Counted from the first letter of the stretch, positions 45,885-55,168 are shown. The stretch: 64,000 nt of DNA from CAYSEW01 sp964430245 (GCA_964430245.1 CAYSEW010000008.1:1-64000); one strand, 5' to 3'. Numbers and translations: made by a program. Notes: a model not told the origin generated them from the sequence alone.

Positions 45885-47126
45885 TTATTTCAATAGTTCT
45901 GTTCTCAACATATTTAATGCAGATAAAGAGCTAATTATAATATTTCTTTCTCTACTATTTCCAAAAGTGAATTTTTTTGACACTACCCCCTCAGGACCAG
46001 CTACTGCTATCCAAACAGTACCTACTGGTTTTTCTTTTGTACCTCCAGTTGGACCAGCTATACCAGAAGTAGCTAAACCAAAATCAGTATTAAACTTTTT
46101 AGTAAGACCAATAGCCATCTGTTCAACGACCTCTTTACTAACAGCTCCAAATGATTCAATATATTCTGGTTCAACAGACAAAAGACTTTGTTTTATTTCA
46201 TCAGAATAAGCAACTACCGAACCTTTAAAATAGTCGGAACAACCACTTACACTTGTAATCATTTTTGCAATATGACCTCCTGTACAACTTTCAGCTAAAG
46301 ACAATGAAAAACTTTTTTTTCTTAACAAATCTCCAACTACACTTTCTAAAGTGTCTTTATTATATCCATATATATAATTTGGAATCAAATAATTTAATTC
46401 ATCTATATAGTAATCAATTTTTTTCAACAGCAGTTTCTCATCCTCTCCTATTGCCGTAAGTCTTAATTTTACAATTCCAGGTGATGGAAGGTAAGCGAGG
46501 CTAATTTGATCTACAGATAAATTTTGCTCCCATTCCTTAATAAGTTTAGCTAAATAAGATTCTCCTATGCCATGAGTTTTTACTGTTTTATTTACTACTT
46601 TACCTTTAGAAAATCTTTCTTTAATTCTAGGCAATCCATTCTCCATCATAATACCTTTCATTTCATAAGGTACCCCTGGCAATGACAAATAAACAACTCC
46701 TTCTTTCTCAAACCACATTCCACTTGCTGTTCCTCTTATATTTTCTAACACCTCACAATTATGAGGCAATAATGCCTGATCTTTATTCACATCTAGCATT
46801 TCTAGATTCTTATTCTCAAAATAGTAAGCTATTTTTTCTAAAACATTTGTATTAAGGGTTAATTCTGAATCAAAATATTCACATAAAGTCTGTTTTGTAA
46901 TATCATCATTGGTTGGCCCTAAACCTCCCGTAATAATAACAAGGCTAGACCTATTAGCGGCAAGTTTCAAAGAGTTTAGAATCTGATCTCTTTGATCCTT
47001 AATAGAAGTGATATGACTTACTTGTAAACCAATCCCATTCATTTGTTCACCAATCCATGAACTATTGGTATCAATGGTTTGGCCAATTAATAACTCATCA
47101 CCAATCGTTATAATTTCTGCAAACAT
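45885..47126 (-). CDS. cinA: CinA family competence/damage-inducible protein, nicotinamide-nucleotide amidase domain
   Basis: The 413-residue protein has an N-terminal MoCF-biosynthesis-like domain (EIITIGDELLIGQTIDTNSSWIGEQM; TGGLGPTNDDITKQ near residue 70), shown in other species to be an ADP-ribose pyrophosphatase, and a C-terminal CinA/PncC deamidase domain (LSLAESCTGGHIAKMITSVSGCSDYFKGSVVAYS near 275; GIAGPTGGTKEKPVGTVWIAV near 365). Together they salvage nicotinamide nucleotides. A TAAATTTG -7 element (47151-47144, minus) precedes the ATG by 17 bases. Confidence 0.95.
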   Translation of the reverse strand: MFAEIITIGDELLIGQTIDTNSSWIGEQMNGIGLQVSHITSIKDQRDQILNSLKLAANRSSLVIITGGLGPTNDDITKQTLCEYFDSELTLNTNVLEKIAYYFENKNLEMLDVNKDQALLPHNCEVLENIRGTASGMWFEKEGVVYLSLPGVPYEMKGIMMENGLPRIKERFSKGKVVNKTVKTHGIGESYLAKLIKEWEQNLSVDQISLAYLPSPGIVKLRLTAIGEDEKLLLKKIDYYIDELNYLIPNYIYGYNKDTLESVVGDLLRKKSFSLSLAESCTGGHIAKMITSVSGCSDYFKGSVVAYSDEIKQSLLSVEPEYIESFGAVSKEVVEQMAIGLTKKFNTDFGLATSGIAGPTGGTKEKPVGTVWIAVAGPEGVVSKKFTFGNSRERNIIISSLSALNMLRTELLK

Positions 47127-47143
47127 CTATCATTAATCTTTTA

Positions 47144-47151
47144 CAAATTTA
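47144..47151 (-). promoter_or_regulatory. Putative -7 promoter element (TAAATTTG) for cinA
   Basis: This is an exact TAnnTTTG match on the minus strand, 17 bases upstream of the cinA ATG at 47126. No clear -33 partner was found. Confidence 0.45.
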
Positions 47152-47222
47152 GTTTTATAGTAATGCTAAAAATAAAGAATGGCAAAATATTTGCTAAGTT
47201 TACTTTAAATAAAAATAAACCG

Positions 47223-47963
47223 ATGAAAAACAGCATAATTCTCATTTTTTTCTCAACCTGTATTATAATGGGTTGTGACACTTTAAACAAAGTTTTAGAC
47301 ACTACTAACGATGTACTAGGTTCTACTGAAAGCACAAGTAATCCATTAAGCAACGAGGAAGTGATTGCAGGATTAAAAGAAGCACTAACTATTGGAATCC
47401 AAAATGGATCAGGAAAAGCCTCCGCATTAGATGGCTTTTTAAAAAATGATAAAATAAGACTTCCCTTTCCTCCAGATGCTCAAAAGGTAAAAGACAAAGC
47501 AATACAGCTTGGTCTAGATAATAAAGTAGAAGAATTTGAAACTACCTTGAACAGGGCCGCAGAAGAAGCTGCAAAAGAAGCAGCTCCCATATTTGTTAAT
47601 GCTATCAAGGAAATGACTATTTCTGATGGTTTTAATATTCTAAAAGGAGCAGATAATGCCGCTACGACCTATCTTAAAGATAAAACTACCAATCAATTAG
47701 TGACAGCTTTCACTCCAAAAGTAGGTGCAGCTATTGATAAAGTCAATCTCACAAAATATTGGGAGCCATTAACAAAAGCCTATAATTCTGCCTCTTTTCT
47801 AACAGGTGCAGAAGAAGTTAATACAGACCTAAAAAGCTATATTACTGAAAGAGCTATTATTGGATTATTCAAATTAGTCGAAGAAGAAGAAATGAAAATT
47901 CGTAAAGATCCTATATCAAGGGTAACTGACGTACTAAAGAAAGTTTTTGGAAGTTTAGACTAA
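47223..47963 (+). CDS. DUF4197 family lipoprotein
   Basis: I start at ATG 47223 (246 residues), which gives a lipoprotein signal peptide ending IIMGC (lipobox; Cys near residue 17). A start at 47163 would put 20 extra residues ahead of it. The mature part EEVIAGLKEALTIGIQNGS, IRLPFPPDAQKVKDKAIQLGL, FNRAAEEAAKEA-like and IKEMTISDGFNILKGADNAATTYLKDKT is the DUF4197 pattern. Function is unknown; members are periplasm-facing lipoproteins. It is divergent from cinA. Confidence 0.88.
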   Translation: MKNSIILIFFSTCIIMGCDTLNKVLDTTNDVLGSTESTSNPLSNEEVIAGLKEALTIGIQNGSGKASALDGFLKNDKIRLPFPPDAQKVKDKAIQLGLDNKVEEFETTLNRAAEEAAKEAAPIFVNAIKEMTISDGFNILKGADNAATTYLKDKTTNQLVTAFTPKVGAAIDKVNLTKYWEPLTKAYNSASFLTGAEEVNTDLKSYITERAIIGLFKLVEEEEMKIRKDPISRVTDVLKKVFGSLD

Positions 47964-48029
47964 TGCATAAATATCATCTTGATTAATATCTCATGTTTTT
48001 TTTCTTCTGATGTTTAATTACTTTTGAAT

Positions 48030-48929
48030 ATGAACAAAAGTCAATTTTTTCATTCACTTGAAATTCCTCCTTCAGAATTAATTGTTTCTGACAAAGGCAG
48101 AATTTACCACCTTGACCTAAAGCCAACTGAAATTGCAGATGATATAATTATTGTAGGTGATCAAGAAAGAGTTGCTCAGGTATCAAAACATTTCGATAAA
48201 ATTGAACACAAAGTTGCAAAGAGAGAATTCATTACCCATACAGGAAGCTATAAAGGAAAAAAGATTTCAGTTTTATCTACTGGTATAGGAACAGATAATA
48301 TAGACATTACACTAAATGAACTAGATGCGCTAGTTAATATAGATCTTAAAACAAAAAAGATCAAAAAAGAACATAGATCATTAAATATTGTAAGAATTGG
48401 AACTAGCGGTTCATTACAAGAAGACATCCCTGTAGATAGCTTTGTCGTTTCATCTCATGGTCTTGGGTTTGATGGTCTTTTAGGGTTTTACAACACTCAT
48501 CCTGAACAAGAAGAATTAATCCTTAAAAAAGCATTTTTATCTCAGGTCAACTGGCCAGTAGAAGCTAATATCCCCTATTTCACCATTGGAAACAAAGAAT
48601 TAATTGATCATTTAGGTAAAGGAATACATCAAGGAATCACAGCAACAGCTAATGGGTTTTATGGTCCACAAGGCCGATCATTACGACTTGAAACCAAGGT
48701 CCCTGAATTGAATGAACAATTAAATCAATTTAACTACAATGATCTTAGGATCACTAATTTTGAAATGGAAACTTCAGCCTTATATGGGTTAAGCGCTATG
48801 TTAGGACATAAAGCTTGTACTGCATGTGCTATTATCGCCAATAGGTTTAAAAAGGAATATTCAAAAGATTACAAAAAGACTGTTGATCAGCTAATTGAGC
48901 TTATTTTAGATCGTTTAATAAAACTTTAA
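48030..48929 (+). CDS. Nucleoside phosphorylase (uridine phosphorylase-like)
   Basis: The protein is about 299 residues, starting at ATG 48030. A TTG at 48024 belongs to a TACTTTTG promoter-like element. The PNP/UDP family core is clear: DIIIVGDQERVAQVSKHF near residue 38, VLSTGIGTDNIDITLNELDALVNID near 85, VRIGTSGSLQEDIPVDSFVVSSHGLGFDGLL near 120, and NFEMETSALYGLSAMLGHKACTACAIIANR with the EMET substrate motif near 246. It cleaves a nucleoside with phosphate for salvage. The base preference (uridine or another) is not certain. Confidence 0.87.
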   Translation: MNKSQFFHSLEIPPSELIVSDKGRIYHLDLKPTEIADDIIIVGDQERVAQVSKHFDKIEHKVAKREFITHTGSYKGKKISVLSTGIGTDNIDITLNELDALVNIDLKTKKIKKEHRSLNIVRIGTSGSLQEDIPVDSFVVSSHGLGFDGLLGFYNTHPEQEELILKKAFLSQVNWPVEANIPYFTIGNKELIDHLGKGIHQGITATANGFYGPQGRSLRLETKVPELNEQLNQFNYNDLRITNFEMETSALYGLSAMLGHKACTACAIIANRFKKEYSKDYKKTVDQLIELILDRLIKL

Positions 48930-48977
48930 TCTTGAAATTATAGAAACAATAAGTGATTGAATTTCGTTCATAAGCAA

Positions 48978-49850
48978 ATGCCCAATGAGAATGAAATAAC
49001 AGCCCTTGTAGAATTATTGGAAGATCCAGACGAGATTATCTTTGATCAAATTAAACACAAACTCATTGAAATTGGACCTAATGTAATTCCTCATCTTGAA
49101 AATGCATGGGAAAATAAAAACTTTGGATTATTATTTCAAAACAGAGTTGAATCCCTTATTCATGACATTCAATACAAAGATCTTTTACAAACAATTTCAA
49201 AATGGACCAGGTCTCCTATAGAATTAATTGATGGAGTTTTACTTGTCAATAAATATCAATATCCGACTTTAAAAAGAAAAGAAATTGAAGATCTATTTCA
49301 ATTAATAGCAAACGATGTTAGATCTCAGATATCTGAACACATGACAGGAATTGAAAAGGTCATGGCCATTAATCATATATTATTTGAGGTTTATCAATTT
49401 AAAGGAGATAATAAAAACTATCATCACCCTAAAAACTCTTACCTTAATGAAGTGTTGAAATCAAAAAAAGGAAACCCTCTTTTATTATCAATCATATATC
49501 TTGAAATTGCAAAAAGGATTAATCTACCTATCAAAGGAATTAATTTGCCCAATCATTTTGTAATTGGCTTTTTAGATGAAGAATATAAAAGGCCAATTAT
49601 GACTGATGACAACGACTCATATGGTATTTTATTTTACATCAATCCCTTTAGTAAAGGTGTAATACTTCATCAAGATGAAATTGCTGACTTTTTAAGAGAT
49701 CTTAATCTAGATCAAAAATCTAAATATTTTAAGCCTTGTAACAATGTTGCAATTGTCAAAAGGATATTAACCAATCTTATTTATAGTTATTCTAAAATGA
49801 ATAAACCTGATAAAGCAGATGAATTAAAAAAAATAATATCACTTTTTTAA
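48978..49850 (+). CDS. Transglutaminase-like SirB1/UPF0162 family protein
   Basis: I start at ATG 48978 (290 residues); an upstream TTG at 48957 is in frame. The N-terminal about 75 residues look like HEAT-type helices (LVELLEDPDEIIFDQIKHKLIEIGPNVIPHLENAW). The SirB1/transglut_core2 part contains VMAINHILFEVYQFKGD near residue 125, KKGNPLLLSIIYLEIAKRINLPIKGINLPNHFVIGF near 165-200, with the conserved His, and DFLRDLNLD. The usual catalytic Cys position (in NSFLHRVLETRRGxPxxLS-type motifs) is not evident, so enzymatic activity is doubtful. Function is unknown. Confidence 0.8.
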   Translation: MPNENEITALVELLEDPDEIIFDQIKHKLIEIGPNVIPHLENAWENKNFGLLFQNRVESLIHDIQYKDLLQTISKWTRSPIELIDGVLLVNKYQYPTLKRKEIEDLFQLIANDVRSQISEHMTGIEKVMAINHILFEVYQFKGDNKNYHHPKNSYLNEVLKSKKGNPLLLSIIYLEIAKRINLPIKGINLPNHFVIGFLDEEYKRPIMTDDNDSYGILFYINPFSKGVILHQDEIADFLRDLNLDQKSKYFKPCNNVAIVKRILTNLIYSYSKMNKPDKADELKKIISLF

Positions 49851-49943
49851 TTGATGATTTCAATTCATCTATCAATAAAAATAAGTTATTCAAATAATCA
49901 AATAAGTCTTTAATCAAAAAATAGTATATTAGAATATTAATGA

Positions 49944-49974
49944 TTGTTTAAAGCATTTAATACTGCTATATTTA
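49944..49974 (+). promoter_or_regulatory. Possible promoter for siaB-siaC
   Basis: TTG (49944-49946) and TATATTTA (49967-49974, one mismatch to TAnnTTTG) are 20 bases apart, about 31 bases before the ATG at 50006. The 155-base gap shows nothing else supportable. Confidence 0.35.
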
Positions 49975-50005
49975 CTAACTTTAGCTTAATGACATCATAT
50001 AATAT

Positions 50006-50587
50006 ATGAGTAAATCAATAAATAAAGTTGTTGAAGTATGTAACTCAAAATTTGAAGAGTTTAATAACATATACTCACAAAACAACTCTCATTCCTCGAT
50101 TTTTGTATCATATTTTGGAGAATTATCTCAAGAAATGGTCAATGATCTATCTGTAAAAGCGGAAGACAACATGATTGAGAATGGAGACAATAAAGGCGTT
50201 ATTAAGCGACTTTTCAATATACTAGTTGAAGGACTCCAGAATATTAGACTCCATGGTGCTAGAGATGAAGATGGAAATCAAACGTCTTTTCTAAATATAG
50301 CTAAAGAGGACGATCATTATAAGATCCTAATGGGGAACTTAATACTCAACAAAAATGTTAACGAAATAGCTGAAAAAATCAATAACATTAATTCATCATC
50401 TTTTGATGATGTAAAGAAAATGTATGTAACCACATTAACTAATGGTATTATCTCTAGAAAAGGAGGTGCAGGACTGGGGTTTATTACAATGGCAATGAAA
50501 TCTAAAAACAAACTTGAATTTCAATTTAATAATATAAACGACAATATCTCTTGTTTCTCAGTTGTTATCACTCTTAACAGGAATTAA
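50006..50587 (+). CDS. siaB: SiaB family protein kinase (DUF6272)
   Basis: The 193-residue protein has an HPK-like ATPase fold: NILVEGLQNIRLHGARDEDG near residue 70 (N-box with Glu and Asn) and SRKGGAGLGFITMAMKSKNKLEF near 150 (G-box). This matches SiaB, which in Pseudomonas aeruginosa phosphorylates SiaC and so controls c-di-GMP production by SiaD. SiaC is encoded 14 bases downstream, which supports the assignment. No SiaA phosphatase or SiaD diguanylate cyclase is in the window; Bacteroidota often carry the SiaB-SiaC pair alone. Partner and output are therefore unknown here. Confidence 0.85.
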   Translation: MSKSINKVVEVCNSKFEEFNNIYSQNNSHSSIFVSYFGELSQEMVNDLSVKAEDNMIENGDNKGVIKRLFNILVEGLQNIRLHGARDEDGNQTSFLNIAKEDDHYKILMGNLILNKNVNEIAEKINNINSSSFDDVKKMYVTTLTNGIISRKGGAGLGFITMAMKSKNKLEFQFNNINDNISCFSVVITLNRN

Positions 50588-50601
50588 ATTCTTTAAATTA
50601 A

Positions 50602-50985
50602 GTGCCCTCAAATAATTTAATCATACAAGAAGGAAAAAACACACCAAAAGTAATTGGAAACGAAAATATTGGAGAATTAACCATTGAAGGTAATTCTTAT
50701 CCAGAAAATGTAATTCAATTTTATACTCCAATAATGTCATGGGTTGAAAACATAAGTGAAACCAATGATGAAATTAAAGTTGAATGTCAGTTCTATTACA
50801 TCGCATCTTCGAGTGTAATCGCTTTTTTGAAGTTATTGCAAAAAATAGAGTCCTTATTTAATACTAAAAAAATCACTTTCATATGGAAATATGAAGAAGG
50901 TGATGACGATATTAGAAAAATAGGGCAGGATTATTCAACAATTCTAGAAACACCTATTGACATTGTAGAAGTTGAAGAAGTTTAA
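50602..50985 (+). CDS. siaC: SiaC family regulatory phosphoprotein (DUF1987)
   Basis: The 127-residue protein starts at GTG 50602, 14 bases after siaB. GENIGELTIEG-like, SYPENVIQFYTPIMSWVENI (residues 32-51) and ITFIWKYEEGDDDIRKIGQDYSTILETPI near 93-118 are clear DUF1987 features. SiaC binds and activates its cyclase partner in the unphosphorylated state. The phosphoacceptor region, YxNTSS in Pseudomonas, reads YYIASSS here, so the Thr position is Ala68 followed by Ser69-71. Its stop shares TTAA at 50982-50985 with the convergent aconitase gene. Confidence 0.85.
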   Translation: MPSNNLIIQEGKNTPKVIGNENIGELTIEGNSYPENVIQFYTPIMSWVENISETNDEIKVECQFYYIASSSVIAFLKLLQKIESLFNTKKITFIWKYEEGDDDIRKIGQDYSTILETPIDIVEVEEV

Positions 50986-53252
50986 TTATTGATTTCTTTT
51001 CTTATTAAGTTCAAAGCCGACCCTTCTTTAAACCACTCTATTTGCTGAGCATTATATGTATGGTTTAAAATAATCACATCATTGCTACCATCATGGTGAA
51101 CAATCTCCAACGTTATTGATTTACCTGGAGAAAATGAATCAAGGTCTATAAAATTAAAAGTATCATTCTCTAAAATCTTATCATAATCACTTTCAGTATT
51201 AAAAGTTAAAGCCAGCATTCCTTGCTTTTTTAAATTAGTCTCATGAATACGTGCAAAAGATTTAACTAATACTGCACGTACTCCTAAATGTCTTGGCTCC
51301 ATAGCAGCATGCTCTCTCGATGAACCCTCGCCATAATTATGATCACCAACTACTATTGTAGGCACTCCTGCTGCCTTGTATGCTCTTGCAACTGATGGCA
51401 CCTCACCTTTATCTCCTGTTAATTGATTAACCACCTCATTGGTTTTTTCACCAAATGAATTAACTGCACCTATTAAACAATTATTAGAAATATTATCTAA
51501 ATGACCTCTGTACCTTAACCATGGTCCAGCCATTGATATATGATCTGTAGTACATTTACCTTTTGCCTTAATGAGCAATTTCATCTCTTTAATGTTTTCT
51601 CCATTCCAAGAATGAAAAGGAGTTAAGACCTCCAGTCGATCAGAATTAGGGTCTATATTAACTTCAATATGACCACCATCTTCTGCTGGCTCTTGATAGC
51701 CATTATCCTCAACCGCAAATCCTTTATTCGGTAATTCTATGCCATTTGGTTCAGAAAGACTTACCAATTCACCATCCTCATTCATTAATTGATCTTCGAT
51801 TGGATTAAAATCTAATTTTCCAGCAATAGCAATTGCTGCTACCATTTCTGGAGATGTTACAAATGCCATTGTATTGGGATTACCATCAGCTCTCTTTTTA
51901 AAATTCCTGTTAAATGAATGAACAATTGAGTTCACCTCCTCTTTATCGGCACCAGGCCTGTCCCATTGTCCTATACATGGACCACATGCGTTGGTAAATA
52001 TTTTTACAGATTCAAATTTTCTAAATGTATCCATTAACCCATCTCTTTCAGAAGTAAATCTAACTTGTTCAGAACCAGGATTAATTCCTAAAATAGCTTT
52101 AGGCTTCACCCCCTTACTAAATGCATCTTCTACAATAGAAGCAGCTCTTGTTAAATCTTCATAAGATGAATTAGTACAAGAACCTATCAATGCCCATTCA
52201 ATATCAGTAGGCCAGTTATTTTTAGATGCAGCATCTTTCATTTCTGCAACAGGTGTAGCCAAATCAGGAGTAAAAGGACCATTTAAATGCGGTGTTAATT
52301 CAGAAAGATTGATCTCTATAACTTGGTCAAAATATTTTTCAGGAGCTGCATAAACTTCTGGATCTCCTGTTAAATGTTCTGCAATATCATCAGCTAATTT
52401 CACCACCTCTTCTCTTCCAGTAGCATTTAAATATCTACGCATAGAATCATCATATCCAAATGTAGAGGTAGTAGCTCCAATTTCTGCTCCCATATTACAT
52501 ATAGTACCTTTACCTGTACAAGACATTGAAGTTGCACCTTCACCAAAATACTCAACAATACACCCTGTACCTCCTTTAACAGTTAAGATTCCTGCTACCT
52601 TTAAAATAACATCTTTAGGCGATGTCCAACCGTTTAATTTACCAGTTAACTTCACACCTATTAATTTAGGGAATTTTAATTCCCAAGGCATGCCTGCCAT
52701 TACATCTACCGCATCAGCACCACCTACACCAACTGCAACCATTCCTAAACCTCCTGCATTCACTGTATGAGAATCAGTACCAATCATCATACCTCCAGGA
52801 AATGCATAGTTTTCTAAAACTACTTGATGTATGATTCCAGCACCTGGTTTCCAAAACCCTATTCCATATTTATTACAAACTGAGCTTAAAAAATTAAACA
52901 CCTCATTATTCTTATTAATTGCTTCTTGAAGATCTTTATCTGCCCCTACTCTTGCTTGAATTAAATGATCTGCATGTGCTGATGATGGAACAGCAACTTT
53001 AGATTTCCCCGCTTGCATGAACTGCAATAAAGCCATTTGAGCAGTAGCGTCTTGCATTGCTACTCTATCTGGTGCAAAATCTACATATGACCCTCCTCTT
53101 GAAAAAACCTCATCAGAATTATCATCCCACAAATGAGTGTATAATATTTTTTCTGAAAGAGTTAATGGTGTATCAATTAGATCACGCACCTTTTTCATTT
53201 TTTTCGGATACATTTCATATACCCTTTTTATCATATTTAGATCAAAAACCAT
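50982..53252 (-). CDS. acn: Aconitate hydratase (mitochondrial-type)
   Basis: This TCA-cycle enzyme isomerises citrate to isocitrate using a [4Fe-4S] cluster. It is 756 residues. Cluster ligands are Cys359 (IGSCTNSS), Cys423 and Cys426 (ACGPCIGQW). Other motifs are GTDSHTVNAGGLGMVAVGVGGADAVD near 158 and the swivel-domain GEGSSREHAAMEPRHLGVRAVLVKSFARIHETNLKKQG near 640. The domain order is that of mitochondrial aconitases. It is convergent with siaC with overlapping stops. Upstream of its ATG are only about 90 bases of AT-rich sequence to the next gene. Confidence 0.97.
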   Translation of the reverse strand: MVFDLNMIKRVYEMYPKKMKKVRDLIDTPLTLSEKILYTHLWDDNSDEVFSRGGSYVDFAPDRVAMQDATAQMALLQFMQAGKSKVAVPSSAHADHLIQARVGADKDLQEAINKNNEVFNFLSSVCNKYGIGFWKPGAGIIHQVVLENYAFPGGMMIGTDSHTVNAGGLGMVAVGVGGADAVDVMAGMPWELKFPKLIGVKLTGKLNGWTSPKDVILKVAGILTVKGGTGCIVEYFGEGATSMSCTGKGTICNMGAEIGATTSTFGYDDSMRRYLNATGREEVVKLADDIAEHLTGDPEVYAAPEKYFDQVIEINLSELTPHLNGPFTPDLATPVAEMKDAASKNNWPTDIEWALIGSCTNSSYEDLTRAASIVEDAFSKGVKPKAILGINPGSEQVRFTSERDGLMDTFRKFESVKIFTNACGPCIGQWDRPGADKEEVNSIVHSFNRNFKKRADGNPNTMAFVTSPEMVAAIAIAGKLDFNPIEDQLMNEDGELVSLSEPNGIELPNKGFAVEDNGYQEPAEDGGHIEVNIDPNSDRLEVLTPFHSWNGENIKEMKLLIKAKGKCTTDHISMAGPWLRYRGHLDNISNNCLIGAVNSFGEKTNEVVNQLTGDKGEVPSVARAYKAAGVPTIVVGDHNYGEGSSREHAAMEPRHLGVRAVLVKSFARIHETNLKKQGMLALTFNTESDYDKILENDTFNFIDLDSFSPGKSITLEIVHHDGSNDVIILNHTYNAQQIEWFKEGSALNLIRKEINN

Positions 53253-53339
53253 TTTTTTTAATTTATTCTTTGCAAGTAAATTTTTCTCAGGCGAATTTAA
53301 TAAATGAAGAGGTTAATTAAAACAAAAATCCAATTTGAA

Positions 53340-54038
53340 TTACAATATAGATTTTATGGCATTTAAATCTTGAACATCTCCCAACAAACTTAAATCATGC
53401 TTAACTCCATGTGGATTAAAATAAATACATTCAATTCCAGCATCTATCCCTCCTGTTATATCTGCAAGAAGGTCATCTCCGATCATCACACATTCTGAGG
53501 CATTAGCACTTGCTTTCTTTAAAGCATATTCAAATATAATAGGGTTAGGTTTTTTATAACCAGCTGCTTCAGATGTAATTACCTTGTTAAAATAATTGAT
53601 TAATCCGCTATTTTTTAATTTTTTGAATTGAACTTCTTCAAATCCATTTGTAATAATATGCATTTGATATTTTTCATTTAAATAATCTAGTAATTCAATG
53701 GTTCCATCAATAAGAGCTGTTCTATTCGGTGAATTCTCTACATATTGATTACCTATCTCTTCGGAAAGTAAATGATCAGTTATCCCAAAATAAAAAAGTG
53801 TCCTATTAAATCTTTCAGACCTCAACACCTCTTTAGACATTTGATTATTCCTATAAAGGTTCCAACATTCATCATTAATTTCCTTATAGACCTTTATGAA
53901 TTCCTCTTTTAATGAAATTCCTCTTTGATGTAAATTATTTCTTTCATAAATAGATGTTAATTCTTCATATGAATTCTTTTCAAAATCCCATAAAGTACGA
54001 TCTAAATCAAAAAATAGATGTTTGAAGTTTTTCATCAA
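53340..54038 (-). CDS. HAD family hydrolase, YjjG-type noncanonical pyrimidine nucleotidase
   Basis: The 232-residue protein has HAD motif I FFDLDRTLWDF (nucleophile Asp near residue 11), motif II HIITNGFEEVQFKKL near 130, the motif III Lys in AAGYKKPNPIIFEYAL near 155, and motif IV CVMIGDDLLADITGGIDAGI near 178. DLDRTLWDFE and the length fit YjjG-like nucleotidases that remove modified pyrimidine nucleoside monophosphates. Substrate choice in HAD enzymes is hard to predict. It overlaps the upstream membrane gene by 4 bases, suggesting coupling. Confidence 0.85.
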   Translation of the reverse strand: MMKNFKHLFFDLDRTLWDFEKNSYEELTSIYERNNLHQRGISLKEEFIKVYKEINDECWNLYRNNQMSKEVLRSERFNRTLFYFGITDHLLSEEIGNQYVENSPNRTALIDGTIELLDYLNEKYQMHIITNGFEEVQFKKLKNSGLINYFNKVITSEAAGYKKPNPIIFEYALKKASANASECVMIGDDLLADITGGIDAGIECIYFNPHGVKHDLSLLGDVQDLNAIKSIL

Positions 54039-54493
54039 ATGAAGCTAAAAATATAATCATTTAAGTAAGTTAATAGATAAGCCACTATTAATAATGTAAT
54101 GGTTACGATCAAATATGCCCTAGGTCTATTTCCATAAAATTTAACCACTACCATTGTACCAATAGGTATAGAAAGAAACAAAGGAGCTAATGTACAGATA
54201 ACAACAAACCCCATTTTTGATCTTTTAACCTTAATAATCCATTTGTTTTTTTTAGTGAAATTCTTTTTAGTTTTTCCTTTTTCCCTATATGCTTTAATTC
54301 TTTTCTCATGTGCAATATCCATCATTTTTTTAGACAGCCAGAAAAATAAATTAAAACAAAAAATAGCACCAATAGTAGTACATAAAAGTATCTCAAGAAA
54401 TGAAAGATCTGTTGTCGACTCTGCTATAGAAGCAGCAAATAAAAATTTTACATGTGCTAAAAAAAACACATATAGATAAACACCCCAGTTCAT
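54035..54493 (-). CDS. Hypothetical small membrane protein
   Basis: The 152-residue protein has about four hydrophobic segments (about residues 4-20, 33-51, 93-115 and 125-145). Between the second and third lies a strongly basic cytoplasmic loop, AHEKRIKAYREKGKTKKNFTKKNKWIIKVKRSK. The shape resembles small-multidrug or SNARE-like membrane proteins of YqaA type in only a general way; I assign no family. It ends in a 4-base overlap with the HAD phosphatase gene and starts 18 bases downstream of upp. Confidence 0.6.
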   Translation of the reverse strand: MNWGVYLYVFFLAHVKFLFAASIAESTTDLSFLEILLCTTIGAIFCFNLFFWLSKKMMDIAHEKRIKAYREKGKTKKNFTKKNKWIIKVKRSKMGFVVICTLAPLFLSIPIGTMVVVKFYGNRPRAYLIVTITLLIVAYLLTYLNDYIFSFI

Positions 54494-54511
54494 ATTTTAT
54501 AATATATCTTA

Positions 54512-55168
54512 TTATTCATCTACTTTAGGACCAAACGCAAGATCACCAGCATCTCCCAATCCAGGTATAATATATGATTGAGAATTTAATTCAGGGTCAA
54601 TAGCTCCTACCCACATGGTGGTATTTTGAGGTAAATTCTCCATCACTAAGTCAACTCCTTCTTTACTTGCTATTAAACTAACTACATGAATTTTCGCTGG
54701 AGTTCCTCTATGTAATAATGCTTTGTAAGCCAACACCATGGACCTACCAGATGCCAGCATTGGGTCATTTAAAATTATAGTTCTATCATTCAATCCTGGG
54801 CTAGACATGTATTCAATCTCAACATCGAATTCCTCATTAGAGGTATGTTTTCTATAAGCTGAAATAAAACAATTATCAGCTTTATCAAAATAATTCAATA
54901 ACCCTTGATGTAATGGAAGACCAGCCCTTAAGATTGTCGCTAAAACAGGCACTTCATTCATTATGTTCATATTAGAAGAACCTAATGGAGTAACGACCTC
55001 CTTTTCATCATAACTCATCTGCTTACTAATCTCATAGGCTGTAATCTCACCTAACCGCTCTAAATTCCTTCTGAATCTCATTCTGTCATTATGCACCTCC
55101 ACATTTCTTAGCTGACTTAAAAAGTCATTGTAAATAGTGTTGTGGTCACTGAAGTTATAAACTTCCAT
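54512..55168 (-). CDS. upp: Uracil phosphoribosyltransferase
   Basis: This salvage enzyme makes UMP from uracil and PRPP. It is 218 residues. VPVLATILRAGLPLHQGLLNYF near residue 75 and the PRPP-binding NDPMLASGRSMVLAYKALLHRG near 135 are diagnostic, with the C-terminal GLGDAGDLAFG uracil-binding loop. It matches the Bacteroidota UPRT subfamily, slightly longer and more diverged than E. coli Upp. It lies 39 bases after the FemAB-like gene on the same strand. Confidence 0.94.
   Translation of the reverse strand: MEVYNFSDHNTIYNDFLSQLRNVEVHNDRMRFRRNLERLGEITAYEISKQMSYDEKEVVTPLGSSNMNIMNEVPVLATILRAGLPLHQGLLNYFDKADNCFISAYRKHTSNEEFDVEIEYMSSPGLNDRTIILNDPMLASGRSMVLAYKALLHRGTPAKIHVVSLIASKEGVDLVMENLPQNTTMWVGAIDPELNSQSYIIPGLGDAGDLAFGPKVDE

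Noticed and set aside
54035..54493. Toxin-antitoxin or phage defence pair with the neighbouring HAD gene
   Set aside because: The HAD protein looks like an ordinary YjjG nucleotidase, and the partner is a plain membrane protein with no toxin features.
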